Origin: an uncultured Desulfomicrobiaceae bacterium
GTDB taxonomy: Bacteria; Desulfobacterota; Desulfovibrionia; Desulfovibrionales; Desulfomicrobiaceae
DNA: 64,000 nt
NCBI GenBank assembly: GCA_937989665.1
Contig: CALKRN010000015.1
Location: forward strand, 62,001-126,000
Reading direction: 5' to 3'
In this document: positions 37,299-44,985 of the stretch, in pieces
Layout: every line of letters begins with the position of its first letter
Numbering within the stretch: position 1 is the stretch's first letter
The notes under the pieces: model-generated
The model's database searches: none
What the model was told of the DNA's origin: nothing
What the model saw: the letters and a program-made list of their open reading frames with translations, nothing else
Translations under genes and position numbers: made by a program

Positions 37299-37616
37299 TT
37301 ATACACAACCCGTGGGCTTGGGCAGGCCTGCCATTTTGCAAGCGCCTTTACCAGGGCCGGAGGGGAACAGCTCGTAGATCTGCTTCAGTTTGTAGCCCGT
37401 GGACTTGGACAGAATGCGCACCATGGGGGCAATGCCGTTTTTCTTGTAGTAGTCCTGCAGGAAGTCGATGATCTCCTGATGGGCTGGAGTGAGTTCGGAG
37501 ATACCTTCGCTCTCCTTCACGTACTCCACCCATTCCGGGCACCAGTCCTCAAATTTGAGCAGGAAGCCGTCTTCATCGATTTCGAACGTCTTACCCTTGA
37601 ATTCCACTGTTGCCAT
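37299..37616 (-). CDS. dsrC: DsrC sulfur carrier protein
   Basis: The 105-residue protein is the small substrate and sulfur carrier for dissimilatory sulfite reductase DsrAB, forming a trisulfide that membrane complexes later reduce. It carries the family signature in the flexible tail: Cys93 (GKGACKMAG) and the penultimate Cys104 (PTGCV), 11 residues apart, both needed for the full cycle. ATG 37616 follows AAGGAGG. No dsrAB is in the window, so dsrC stands apart from the reductase here. Confidence 0.97.
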   Translation of the reverse strand: MATVEFKGKTFEIDEDGFLLKFEDWCPEWVEYVKESEGISELTPAHQEIIDFLQDYYKKNGIAPMVRILSKSTGYKLKQIYELFPSGPGKGACKMAGLPKPTGCV

Positions 37617-37673
37617 AGCGATCCTCCTTGATATGTTACGGATGGTTCCTTTGGGAAAAGGACGTACTCCCAA

Positions 37674-37704
37674 CTTCCCTAGAGGGAAGGATTTTTTTTG
37701 TCAA
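37674..37704 (-). promoter_or_regulatory. Candidate dsrC promoter overlapped by palindrome
   Basis: On the minus strand TTGACA (37704-37699), a 17-base spacer and a weak -10-like TAGGGA (37681-37676) lie about 60 bases before dsrC. A 16-base inverted repeat, CTTCCCT-AG-AGGGAAG (37674-37689), covers the -10 and could be an operator. The -10 match is poor, so this is tentative. Confidence 0.35.
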
Positions 37705-37755
37705 TGACACTACTGATGGACTTGTCTTACAGTATGCATTTTCCTGCGCAGGTCG

Positions 37756-37929
37756 TTATTTAAAATCCCGCACAATAATTTGTTCTTTACGAAGCTTACA
37801 CCACATCGGCCGGTCATTTTCTTCGGCAAGGATGGGTCGCATGGGCGGGGTGGCAATAACACACAGCCGTTCGTTTCCTTCGCGGCGGAGAAATGGGCAT
37901 TCCAGGCATTTGGTAATGACGAGTACCAT
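37756..37929 (-). CDS. Small Cys-rich protein of unknown function
   Basis: The 57-residue protein starts MVLVITKCLECPFLRRE and has four Cys (8, 11, 23, 43) in a C-x2-C...C...C pattern that could hold a zinc ion or FeS cluster. The tail is AT-rich and basic. ATG 37929 follows GAGGT by eight bases and lies four bases after the stop of the upstream small zinc-ribbon gene, so the two look like one unit. dsrC follows 139 bases downstream behind its own candidate promoter. Confidence 0.6.
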   Translation of the reverse strand: MVLVITKCLECPFLRREGNERLCVIATPPMRPILAEENDRPMWCKLRKEQIIVRDFK

Positions 37930-37933
37930 GGCG

Positions 37934-38143
37934 TTAGACCTCGCTCGGCAACGGGGTTTCTTGGCAGTACTGGTCCCATTGGGCACAAGTCAGGTTTTCC
38001 AGGGGTTGGAAATGGTGGTGGCAGCGGCTGCAGACGACGGCGTAGTGGGAAGGGCTGGGAATTTGGTTTTCGTCTTGGACGTGGCCACAGTGCGGGCAAA
38101 TGGGAGACAGAGCCATGGGTACGCCTTGGTTGGATGATTCCAA
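37934..38143 (-). CDS. Small zinc-ribbon-like protein
   Basis: The 69-residue protein has two Cys pairs, CPHCGH and CSRCHHH, at zinc-ribbon spacing, and two further Cys near the end (LTCAQWDQYCQE). The best start is TTG 38143, seven bases after AGGAGGAG; an in-frame ATG at 38116 gives 60 residues but has a weak site. It follows cardiolipin synthase by 57 bases with no terminator seen between. The function is unknown; nucleic acid or protein binding is possible. Confidence 0.6.
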   Translation of the reverse strand: MESSNQGVPMALSPICPHCGHVQDENQIPSPSHYAVVCSRCHHHFQPLENLTCAQWDQYCQETPLPSEV

Positions 38144-38200
38144 AGGATAGCTCCTCCTAGAAGCTTGGGCCTGGGGGTGTCAACCAGCTTTGTGCTCTGT

Positions 38201-39619
38201 TCAAAGATAGGGGCCAAAGAGCCACATCACGGCGTCACGGATGCGCACAGGCCAGGAACGTGTAGCAATATCCTCGGGGAGGACCTGATGGCAGGAGCGT
38301 TGTACAGTATCCAGGTGGTTGTGGAGGGCGCTACAGACGGCGGGGTCGAAGACTTCAACCCCAAGTTCGAAATTGAGGGCCAAGCTGCGGCAATCCCAGT
38401 TGGCGGAGCCGATGTGGGCGTAGGCGTCGTCTATGAGAAAGACTTTGGTATGGCAGAAGGGGTCGGGCACAAGAAAGAATTGGATGCCGCGTTCAAGAAG
38501 GTCGTGGAGGATATGGGCGGTAGCCCAGGCTACCATCGGGATATTGCAGCGCCGAGGGAGGAAGACCTCAATGTGGACTCCGCGGAGTCGGGCGGCATGG
38601 AATGCCCCGAAGATCTCTCGTGGCGGCAAGAAATAGGGCGTCATGATGCGAATGCGGTGGCGGGCAGCGCTGATGAGACCAGCCCAAAGTTCAAGAAGGA
38701 TGTCCCTGGGCTGGTCAGGCCCTGAGACCACGGCGCGGCACAAGCTATCTCCTGCGATTTCTGGGGATGCTGGCGGCAAGGGGATGCGTTCTTGGGTGGA
38801 GAGGAACCAATCTTGAGTAAAAGTATGCCCTAATTGCTGGGCGACGGGGCCGTGGATGCGGAAGTGGATGTCGCTAATGCTGAGTTGGCCATGATGATGG
38901 ACGTTGCGTTCCGAGATATTCATCCCCCCAGTGAAGGCCGTGTGGCCGTCGATAAAGAGGATTTTGCGGTGGTTGCGCAGGTTGAAGTGGAATTGGGGAG
39001 GCAGCAGACGAGGGGGAAGGAAACGCACGGTAGGTACACCATGGCGGCGCAAAACGGGGAGAATAGAGGGCCAAGCATACAGTTCGCCGACTCCATCGAC
39101 GATGACTCGGACGTCAACGCCACGCTGGTGGGCATCAATGAGGGATTGGGCAAAGCGATGTCCGATGCTGTCGGTAGCGAAAATATAAGAGGCGAGGTAA
39201 ACGCAGCGCTCTGCCCCATCAATGGCGGCCAACATGGCCGGGTAGGCCGCATCGCCGTTATGCAGGATGTGGAGACAATTTCCCCCGGCCACAGGGGTGT
39301 CGAGGAGGGCTGCGCCAACGCGGGCGAGGCGGAGGAGTTGGGGGTGGAGGACTTTTTCAGGAATCCGGGCTTGGTCGGCTTGAGTCGGATATGGGGCAAG
39401 ACCACGGGCAGAGGACCGGCGCATGCGGCGGGCACTGCGGCGGATACGGTTGATGCCAAAGAGGGCATACAGCGTTGGTCCGGCGATAGGAAAGGTGAGG
39501 CACACCGCAATCCAGCCGAGAGCAGAACGGGAATCTCGCTTGGAGAGGAGGGCATGGCCTGCGGCAATCAGGCTTATGACTGCGGAGAGGACGATTCCGA
39601 GGAGTTCTGGGACGGACAT
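38201..39619 (-). CDS. cls: Cardiolipin synthase
   Basis: The 472-residue phospholipase D family enzyme condenses two phosphatidylglycerols to cardiolipin. Two N-terminal membrane helices (residues 5-25 and 34-55) precede the catalytic domains. The HKD motifs are HRKILFIDGHTAFTGGMNI in the first half and HTKVFLIDDAYAHIGSANWD in the second. The start overlaps the upstream PAS gene by 46 bases, an unusually long overlap that suggests coupling. Confidence 0.92.
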   Translation of the reverse strand: MSVPELLGIVLSAVISLIAAGHALLSKRDSRSALGWIAVCLTFPIAGPTLYALFGINRIRRSARRMRRSSARGLAPYPTQADQARIPEKVLHPQLLRLARVGAALLDTPVAGGNCLHILHNGDAAYPAMLAAIDGAERCVYLASYIFATDSIGHRFAQSLIDAHQRGVDVRVIVDGVGELYAWPSILPVLRRHGVPTVRFLPPRLLPPQFHFNLRNHRKILFIDGHTAFTGGMNISERNVHHHGQLSISDIHFRIHGPVAQQLGHTFTQDWFLSTQERIPLPPASPEIAGDSLCRAVVSGPDQPRDILLELWAGLISAARHRIRIMTPYFLPPREIFGAFHAARLRGVHIEVFLPRRCNIPMVAWATAHILHDLLERGIQFFLVPDPFCHTKVFLIDDAYAHIGSANWDCRSLALNFELGVEVFDPAVCSALHNHLDTVQRSCHQVLPEDIATRSWPVRIRDAVMWLFGPYL

Positions 39620-40686
39620 GTGGTTTCGGGCTGAAGAGAATCGAAAATGGCCACAATGGCATGATCGAGATACGGCTCCTCTTTATAGGTAAGGAAAGCC
39701 GAATTAAAGGCCCGGGTGATGGCGGTAATTTTAGCGCAGGCATCAGCGATGTCTTGGCAATAGGCGCGGATGGCCTGGCGCAGTTGCGCATCGTCGAGGG
39801 TGTGGTCGAGTTCTTCCACTAGACCATCTTTGGCGGCGAGGATTTGCATTAGGTGGGTGTTGAGGTGATGGCACACGCTGCCTGCAGCTTGGCGCAGCAC
39901 CCGGTTCCGCTGGTTTTCGAGGGTTTGGGTAATATTGTGGACGATCCCTTCGTAGGCGATGACCTCGCCGTGTTCGTTGCGTTTGGCTCGAGCAGTGAGG
40001 TCCACTTCCAGGATGCGTCCGTCTCGGGTGCGCATGCGGAGATGGCGTCCGCGGATGGCGCCATGGGCGTTGATTTCCGCAAGGAAGTGCTCCCGTTCCT
40101 CGGGGTGCTCGTAGAAGTCCACGATGTTGGCCTGCAAGGCCTCTTCCCGGGAACAAAAACCGAGCATGCGAGCGCCGGCCTCGTTGATATCGAGAAAGGT
40201 GCCATCGGGGTGCACGGCATAGGCCATGTCCTGGGTGGAATGGAAAAAGTCTCGATATCGGGCTTCGCTGTTGGCCAGGGCCTCCATGGCGTGGCGGCGG
40301 GCGGTGACGTCGCGGAGCACGTGGTCGATGCGCTGCCCCAAACGGTCAGGACAGAACGCGACATGCCCTTCGTCGTGGATCCATTTGTGGTGTCCAGAAG
40401 GGGTGACGATGCGGTACTCCATTTCGCCGAACTCACTTTCGGCTAAGTCGGCATAAAATTGTCGCACCGTCGAAACCTCTTCAGGATGAACGAGCTGAAA
40501 GAGCTGGTCGAGACTCGTAAAATGGCGCAAGGGGATACCGAGGAGGGCCTCGGCGGCCGGGGTGATGTAGCGTCCCTCTCCCTCCGGGGAGAGGGAGAGG
40601 ATAACCTCACTCATGGCGTGGAGGATGCTTTGCAGCCGTTCTTTGATTTCAGCAAATTGTTGGAGATCGGCGGTGGTTGGGGACAT
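39574..40686 (-). CDS. PAS/PAC protein with histidine-kinase-like dimerisation helix but no ATPase domain
   Basis: The 370-residue soluble protein has two PAS/PAC units: about 20-130 with YRIVTPSGHHKWIHDEG, and about 140-260 with YRDFFHSTQDMAYAVHPDGTFLDINEAG. A helical region follows with a potential phosphoacceptor in AAGSVCHHLNTHLMQI (near residue 272). The chain ends about 100 residues later without N, G1 or G2 boxes, so it cannot bind ATP as a kinase. It could be a phosphotransfer or scaffold protein, or a truncated kinase. Its end overlaps cls. Confidence 0.78.
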   Translation of the reverse strand: MSPTTADLQQFAEIKERLQSILHAMSEVILSLSPEGEGRYITPAAEALLGIPLRHFTSLDQLFQLVHPEEVSTVRQFYADLAESEFGEMEYRIVTPSGHHKWIHDEGHVAFCPDRLGQRIDHVLRDVTARRHAMEALANSEARYRDFFHSTQDMAYAVHPDGTFLDINEAGARMLGFCSREEALQANIVDFYEHPEEREHFLAEINAHGAIRGRHLRMRTRDGRILEVDLTARAKRNEHGEVIAYEGIVHNITQTLENQRNRVLRQAAGSVCHHLNTHLMQILAAKDGLVEELDHTLDDAQLRQAIRAYCQDIADACAKITAITRAFNSAFLTYKEEPYLDHAIVAIFDSLQPETTCPSQNSSESSSPQS

Positions 40687-40781
40687 GTGGCCTCCTTTGC
40701 GATGGCAGTGCTAGGCCAGGGTGAGGTTCGGGTCAATGGCGGTGGATTTTTTTTGAGGTTGATAAAAAAATCACAAAAGAG

Positions 40782-40845
40782 TTGACATCTGGGGTGGCAC
40801 GAAGCAAAACTGCAGCCCAGCCGTATTTTGTGAAATTCGAAACAA
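40782..40845 (+). promoter_or_regulatory. Candidate sat promoter and Rex/HcpR-like operator
   Basis: A perfect -35 TTGACA (40782-40787) stands before sat; the -10 is unclear (CAAAAC at 17 bases). Downstream, at 40828-40845, lies TTGTGAAATTCGAAACAA, an imperfect 18-base palindrome with the TTGTGA/ACAA ends of Rex and HcpR sites. It would sit at or just past the transcription start, where a repressor would act. Rex control of sat has been reported in Desulfovibrio; the site here is inferred from pattern only. Confidence 0.45.
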
Positions 40846-40869
40846 ATTATCCGAGGAGGTAATCGCGTT

Positions 40870-42141
40870 ATGGCTCTGGTTCCCCCCCATGGTGGTAAAG
40901 GATTGGTCTGCTGCTTGCTGCAGGGCGCTGAGCTCCAGGCCGAGCTGGAGAAGGCCAAAACCCTCAAGAAGATTGAGATCAGCCCTCGTGTCAAAGGCGA
41001 TCTCATCATGATGGGCATCGGTGGTTTTAGCCCTCTCAATGGCTTTATGACCCGCGCTGATTGGAAGTCGGTGTGCGAGAACTATACCTTGGCCGATGGC
41101 ACCTTCTGGCCCGTGCCGGTGACCTTGGACACCGACGAAGAGGTCAAGGTCGGTGAGGAAATCGCCCTGTTCGACCCCAAGAAGGGTGTGTACATGGCGA
41201 CTATGAAGGTCACCGAAGTGTACGAAATGACCGATGCGGACAAGAAGTGGGAATGCGAGAAGATCTACAAGGGCCAGGGGCCGGATTCTGCCGATGACAA
41301 ATTCTGGTCTGTCGCGGTGAATGATCATCCTGGCGTGCAGATGGTGATGGCCCAGAAGAAGTACAATGTGGCTGGCCCGGTGAAGGTCCTGTCCGAAGGC
41401 GACTATCGGGATCGGTTCCCAGGGTGCTACATGACCCCGGCCGAGTCCCGCGCCATCTTCGAAGAACGGGGGTGGAGCCGTGTGGCTGCCCTGCAGCTTA
41501 GAAACCCCATGCACCGTTCGCATGAATATCTGGCCAAGATTGCCGTAGAGGTGTGCGATGGTGTGTTCATTCATTCCCTGGTGGGCAATCTGAAGCCAGG
41601 CGATATTCCTGCCGAGGTGCGCATCAGGTGTATCGATACCCTCATCGATAAGTACTTCGTGAAGGCCAATGTGGTGCAGGGGGGCTATCCGTTGGATATG
41701 CGGTATGCCGGTCCCCGTGAGGCCTTGCTCCATGCTACCTTCCGCCAGAACTACGGCGTGTCCGATATGCTCATCGGTCGCGACCATGCTGGTGTGGGCG
41801 ATTTTTATGGGATGTTCGAGGCGCAGGAGATTTTCGATCGGATTCCCAAGAATTTGGGCCCGGGCAAAGACCTCATCACCCAGCCCATGAAGATCGATTG
41901 GACCTTCTACTGCTACAAGTGCGATGGCATGGCTTCGTTGCGGACCTGCCCGCACACCAAGGAAGATCGGGTCATCCTTTCCGGGACGAAGCTGCGTAAG
42001 GCCTTGTCCGAGGGCGCTCCGGTGCCGGACCACTTCGGGCGTGATGAGGTTCTGGCCATCCTGCGTGAGTACTATGAAGGTCTCACCGAAAAGGTGGAAA
42101 TCAAGATGCAGCGCGCTGCCGAAGGAAGCGTGATGAAATAA
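40870..42141 (+). CDS. sat: ATP sulfurylase (sulfate adenylyltransferase), dissimilatory type
   Basis: The 423-residue enzyme activates sulfate with ATP to APS and pyrophosphate, the first step of sulfate respiration. It has the substrate loop [15 protein letters not shown] (the QxRN and HxxH motifs), [30 protein letters not shown] and a Cys-pair metal site (CYKCDG...CPHTKE). The length matches the homo-oligomeric bacterial/archaeal type. AGGAGGT precedes ATG 40870. Codon use is strongly biased, as expected for an abundant protein. Confidence 0.97.
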   Translation: MALVPPHGGKGLVCCLLQGAELQAELEKAKTLKKIEISPRVKGDLIMMGIGGFSPLNGFMTRADWKSVCENYTLADGTFWPVPVTLDTDEEVKVGEEIALFDPKKGVYMATMKVTEVYEMTDADKKWECEKIYKGQGPDSADDKFWSVAVNDHPGVQMVMAQKKYNVAGPVKVLSEGDYRDRFPGCYMTPAESRAIFEERGWSRVAALQLRNPMHRSHEYLAKIAVEVCDGVFIHSLVGNLKPGDIPAEVRIRCIDTLIDKYFVKANVVQGGYPLDMRYAGPREALLHATFRQNYGVSDMLIGRDHAGVGDFYGMFEAQEIFDRIPKNLGPGKDLITQPMKIDWTFYCYKCDGMASLRTCPHTKEDRVILSGTKLRKALSEGAPVPDHFGRDEVLAILREYYEGLTEKVEIKMQRAAEGSVMK

Positions 42142-42154
42142 CTTTTTTGTGGAC

Positions 42155-42184
42155 GCGGGCTTGGTATTTTTCTGCTGAGCCCGC
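42155..42184 (+). other. Hairpin after sat
   Basis: GCGGGCT/AGCCCGC (42155-42161 with 42178-42184) with a 16-nt loop follows sat. No clear T-run comes after (GAGAATTTT), so termination would be partial. It sits before the candidate apr promoter. Confidence 0.4.
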
Positions 42185-42200
42185 GAGAATTTTCATCGCC

Positions 42201-42229
42201 TTGACAAAAAGTGCGTGGTGTTGTTAAAA
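42201..42229 (+). promoter_or_regulatory. Candidate aprBA promoter
   Basis: TTGACA (42201-42206), a 17-base spacer and TTAAAA (42224-42229) lie 74 bases before aprB. An imperfect TTGT...ACAA element (42221-42237), one base shorter than the palindrome before sat, overlaps the -10 and could be a related operator. Confidence 0.5.
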
Positions 42230-42302
42230 AAGCACAAACGCAGTCTGTTTGGTGTGTGGTTTCGGAATATGGTTTTAACCAAATCCAGTGATTGGAGGGA
42301 TT

Positions 42303-42791
42303 ATGCCAACCTTTGTTGATCCGGCAAAGTGTGATGGGTGCAAGGGCGGTGAGAAGACGGCGTGCATGTATATCTGCCCCAATGATCTGATGATCTTGGA
42401 TCCGGTGGAAATGCGTGCCTACAATCAGGAGCCCTCGGCCTGTTGGGAGTGCTACTCTTGTGTGAAGATTTGTCCTCAAGGCGCCATCACGGCTCGTCCC
42501 TATGCGGACTTTGCTCCTATGGGCGGTACATCCATCCCGCTGCGCAGCGCCGAGGACATTATGTGGACGGTGCAGTTCCGCTCGGGAGAGGTCAAGCGCT
42601 TTAAGTTCCCCATCCGTACGACTCCTGAAGGCTCCATTAAGCCGTATGAAGGCAAGCCAGAACCTGGCGATCTGGACAATGAGCTGTTGTTCACGGAGAC
42701 CACGCTGAAGAAGCCCCAGGCCGTACTCGGCAAGAAGTTTGAGGTGGCCGAGGCTGATCTGAAGCAGGTCTTCAAGTCCGCCGTTGCCTAA
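42303..42791 (+). CDS. aprB: APS reductase beta subunit
   Basis: The 162-residue FeS subunit of dissimilatory adenylylsulfate reductase holds two [4Fe-4S] clusters. The first Cys group has the family insertion (CDGCKGGEKTACMYICP) and the second is CWECYSCVKICP. The C-terminal tail (from about 90) is the part that wraps around AprA. ATG 42303 follows TTGGAGGG. It passes electrons from the Qmo complex to the FAD of AprA. Strongly biased codons suggest high expression. Confidence 0.97.
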   Translation: MPTFVDPAKCDGCKGGEKTACMYICPNDLMILDPVEMRAYNQEPSACWECYSCVKICPQGAITARPYADFAPMGGTSIPLRSAEDIMWTVQFRSGEVKRFKFPIRTTPEGSIKPYEGKPEPGDLDNELLFTETTLKKPQAVLGKKFEVAEADLKQVFKSAVA

Positions 42792-42836
42792 GTTGCGCCT
42801 TTTGTTCAAAACGATACGAAATTCAGGAGGAACACA

Positions 42837-44822
42837 ATGCCTCAGATTCCTGTCAAAGACGCCGTAAAAGGTTTGCCCCTGGCCGAGCCCGAGCTTGTCG
42901 AACTGGAGACCGATGCCCTTATCGTGGGTGGCGGTATGGGCGCGTGCGGCGTGGCCTTTGAGGCCTGCCGTTGGGCCGATAAGTATGGGGTGAAGGTGCT
43001 TTTGGTGGACAAAGCTGCTTTGGAGCGCTCTGGTGCCGTGGCCCAGGGTTTGTCGGCCATCAACACCTATCTCGGTAAGAATGAGCCTGATGATTATGTG
43101 CGTATGGTGCGCACTGACCTTATGGGCCTGGTGCGGGAAGACTTGATCTTCGACCTGGGCCGCCATGTGGATGACTCTGTTCATCTCTTCGAGGAGTGGG
43201 GACTCCCCTGCTGGATCAAGAAAGATGGCAAGAACCTCGACGGTGCTGAGGCGAAGAAGCAGGGCCTGTCTCTGCGCAATGGTGACGAGCCGGTGCGTTC
43301 TGGTCGTTGGCAGATTATGATCAACGGTGAGTCCTACAAGTGCATCGTGGCGGAGGCCGCCAAGAAGGCTTTGGGCGAAGACCGGTACATGGAGCGTGTC
43401 TTCATCGTGAAGCTGCTTCTCGATGCCAAGCAGGAGAACCGCATCGCCGGTGCCGTGGGCTTTTCGGTGCGTGAGAATAAAGTGTATGTCATCAAGGCCA
43501 ATGCCATTTGTTGCGCCTGTGGCGGCGCGGTGAACGTGTACCGTCCTCGTTCCACGGGTGAAGGTATGGGCCGCGCCTGGTATCCGGTGTGGAATGCTGG
43601 TTCCACCTATACCATGTGCGCCCAGGTGGGTGCTGAGATGACGATGATGGAAAACCGCTTCGTCCCCGCCCGCTTCAAGGATGGGTACGGCCCTGTGGGC
43701 GCGTGGTTCTTGCTCTTCAAAGCCAAGGCTACCAATGCCAAGGGTGAGGACTACTGCGTTACCAACCGCGCCATGCTCAAGCCCTACGAGGATCGTGGCT
43801 ACGCTAAGGGCCAGGTCATTCCTACCTGCCTGCGCAACCACATGATGCTTCGTGAAATGCGTGAAGGCCGCGGTCCCATTTACATGGATACGGCTACCGC
43901 TCTGCAGACTACCTTCAAGGAACTTTCGCCGAAGGAGCAGAAGCATCTGGAGTCCGAGGCGTGGGAAGACTTCCTTGACATGTGCGTGGGCCAGGCCAAC
44001 CTGTGGGCGGCTATGAATATTAAGCCTGAGGAGCGTGGTTCGGAAATTATGCCCACCGAACCGTATCTGCTGGGCTCGCACTCTGGTTGCTGTGGCATTT
44101 GGGTGTCTGGTCCGGACGAGGAGTGGGTCCCTGAGGAATACAAGATCCGTGCGGATAACGGCAAGGTGTACAACCGCATGACCACGGTCAACGGCTTGTT
44201 CACCTGCGCTGATGGCGTTGGCGCTTCGGGTCATAAGTTTTCCTCTGGTTCTCATGCCGAGGGCCGTATCGTGGGCAAGCAGATGGTCCGCTGGTGCGTA
44301 GATCACAAGGATTTCAAGCCCACTTTGCAGCTCAACGCCGAGGAGCTGAAGAAGGAAATCTACCAGCCCTGGTATACCTATGAGCAGTACAAGGGTGCTT
44401 CTACGGATCCGGTGGTCAACCCCAATTACATTACGCCGCATAACTTCATGATGCGCCTCATCAAAGCCACCGATGAATACGGCGGCGGTGTGGCCACCCT
44501 GTACACCACTTCCGAAAAGCTCCTCGACACTGGTTTTGCTCTGCTGGATATGCTGGAGGAAGACTCCAAGAAGCTCGCTGCCCGTGACCTGCATGAGCTT
44601 TTGCGTTGTTGGGAGCAGTACCATCGCTTGTGGACCGTACGTCTGCACATGCAGCACATCCGCTTCCGTCAGGAAAGCCGGTACCCGGGCTTCTACTATC
44701 GTGCTGACTTCATGGGTATCGATGACGCCAAGTGGAAGTGCTTCGTCAACTCCAAGTACGATCCCAAGACCGGTGAAACCACTGTCTTCAAGAGACACTA
44801 CTACCAGATCATCCCTGACTAG
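42837..44822 (+). CDS. aprA: APS reductase alpha subunit
   Basis: The 661-residue flavoprotein reduces APS to sulfite and AMP in the cytoplasm. It has the FAD-binding motif DALIVGGGMGACGVAFEA, QGLSAINTYLG, a fumarate-reductase-type fold, and family stretches such as NRFVPARFKDGYGPVGAWF and LLGSHSGCCGIW. The length is typical for AprA. AGGAGG precedes ATG 42837, 45 bases after aprB. A strong terminator follows, so qmo is not simply a continuation of this transcript. Confidence 0.98.
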   Translation: MPQIPVKDAVKGLPLAEPELVELETDALIVGGGMGACGVAFEACRWADKYGVKVLLVDKAALERSGAVAQGLSAINTYLGKNEPDDYVRMVRTDLMGLVREDLIFDLGRHVDDSVHLFEEWGLPCWIKKDGKNLDGAEAKKQGLSLRNGDEPVRSGRWQIMINGESYKCIVAEAAKKALGEDRYMERVFIVKLLLDAKQENRIAGAVGFSVRENKVYVIKANAICCACGGAVNVYRPRSTGEGMGRAWYPVWNAGSTYTMCAQVGAEMTMMENRFVPARFKDGYGPVGAWFLLFKAKATNAKGEDYCVTNRAMLKPYEDRGYAKGQVIPTCLRNHMMLREMREGRGPIYMDTATALQTTFKELSPKEQKHLESEAWEDFLDMCVGQANLWAAMNIKPEERGSEIMPTEPYLLGSHSGCCGIWVSGPDEEWVPEEYKIRADNGKVYNRMTTVNGLFTCADGVGASGHKFSSGSHAEGRIVGKQMVRWCVDHKDFKPTLQLNAEELKKEIYQPWYTYEQYKGASTDPVVNPNYITPHNFMMRLIKATDEYGGGVATLYTTSEKLLDTGFALLDMLEEDSKKLAARDLHELLRCWEQYHRLWTVRLHMQHIRFRQESRYPGFYYRADFMGIDDAKWKCFVNSKYDPKTGETTVFKRHYYQIIPD

Positions 44823-44836
44823 TTCATGGGCCACGA

Positions 44837-44868
44837 AAGGCTGCGGGGGAGTCCCCCGCAGCCTTTTT
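44837..44868 (+). terminator. Strong rho-independent terminator after aprA
   Basis: A 13-bp stem (44837-44849 with 44853-44865) with a three-base loop runs into a T-run. It separates aprBA from the qmo genes. Confidence 0.9.
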
Positions 44869-44876
44869 CCCGCGGC

Positions 44877-44948
44877 AATAGAATGGTCTCTGTATGATCT
44901 GTAACGGTCCTTGGAGGTTGTTATAGATCATGCGCGGGCCATTCTATT
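44877..44948 (+). ncRNA. Long hairpin leader or small RNA upstream of qmoA
   Basis: The two 29-nt arms (44877-44905 and 44920-44948) pair over their whole length around a 14-nt loop with a single C-C mismatch (44890/44935). Five pairs are G-U wobbles: 44887/44938, 44889/44936, 44891/44934, 44893/44932 and 44901/44924. All five are valid only in RNA read from the plus strand, the qmo direction. The loop contains GGAGG. No T-run follows, so it is not a terminator. It ends 37 bases before qmoA. It may be a regulatory leader, an RNase III site or a stable small RNA; an inserted palindromic element is the main alternative. Confidence 0.55.
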
Positions 44949-44985
44949 CATTTATGGCCTTCAACGTTGTCCTGGGAGGAATGTA

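Noticed and set aside
40793-40813. Possible sigma-54 site (TGGCACG) before sat
   Set aside because: The TGGC element is present, but no TTGC or GC dinucleotide stands at the required distance; a TTGACA element lies just upstream.
40771-42033. 420-residue open frame antisense to sat
   Set aside because: Same cause as over aprA; the sense strand is unambiguous ATP sulfurylase with all motifs.
42155-42184. Hairpin after sat as a full terminator
   Set aside because: Large loop and no T-run; listed only as a hairpin.
42072-44834. 920-residue open frame antisense to aprB-aprA
   Set aside because: It is a shadow of strong codon bias in highly expressed genes: low-complexity His/Arg/Leu-rich translation, no ribosome site and no domain, while the other strand encodes clear APS reductase.
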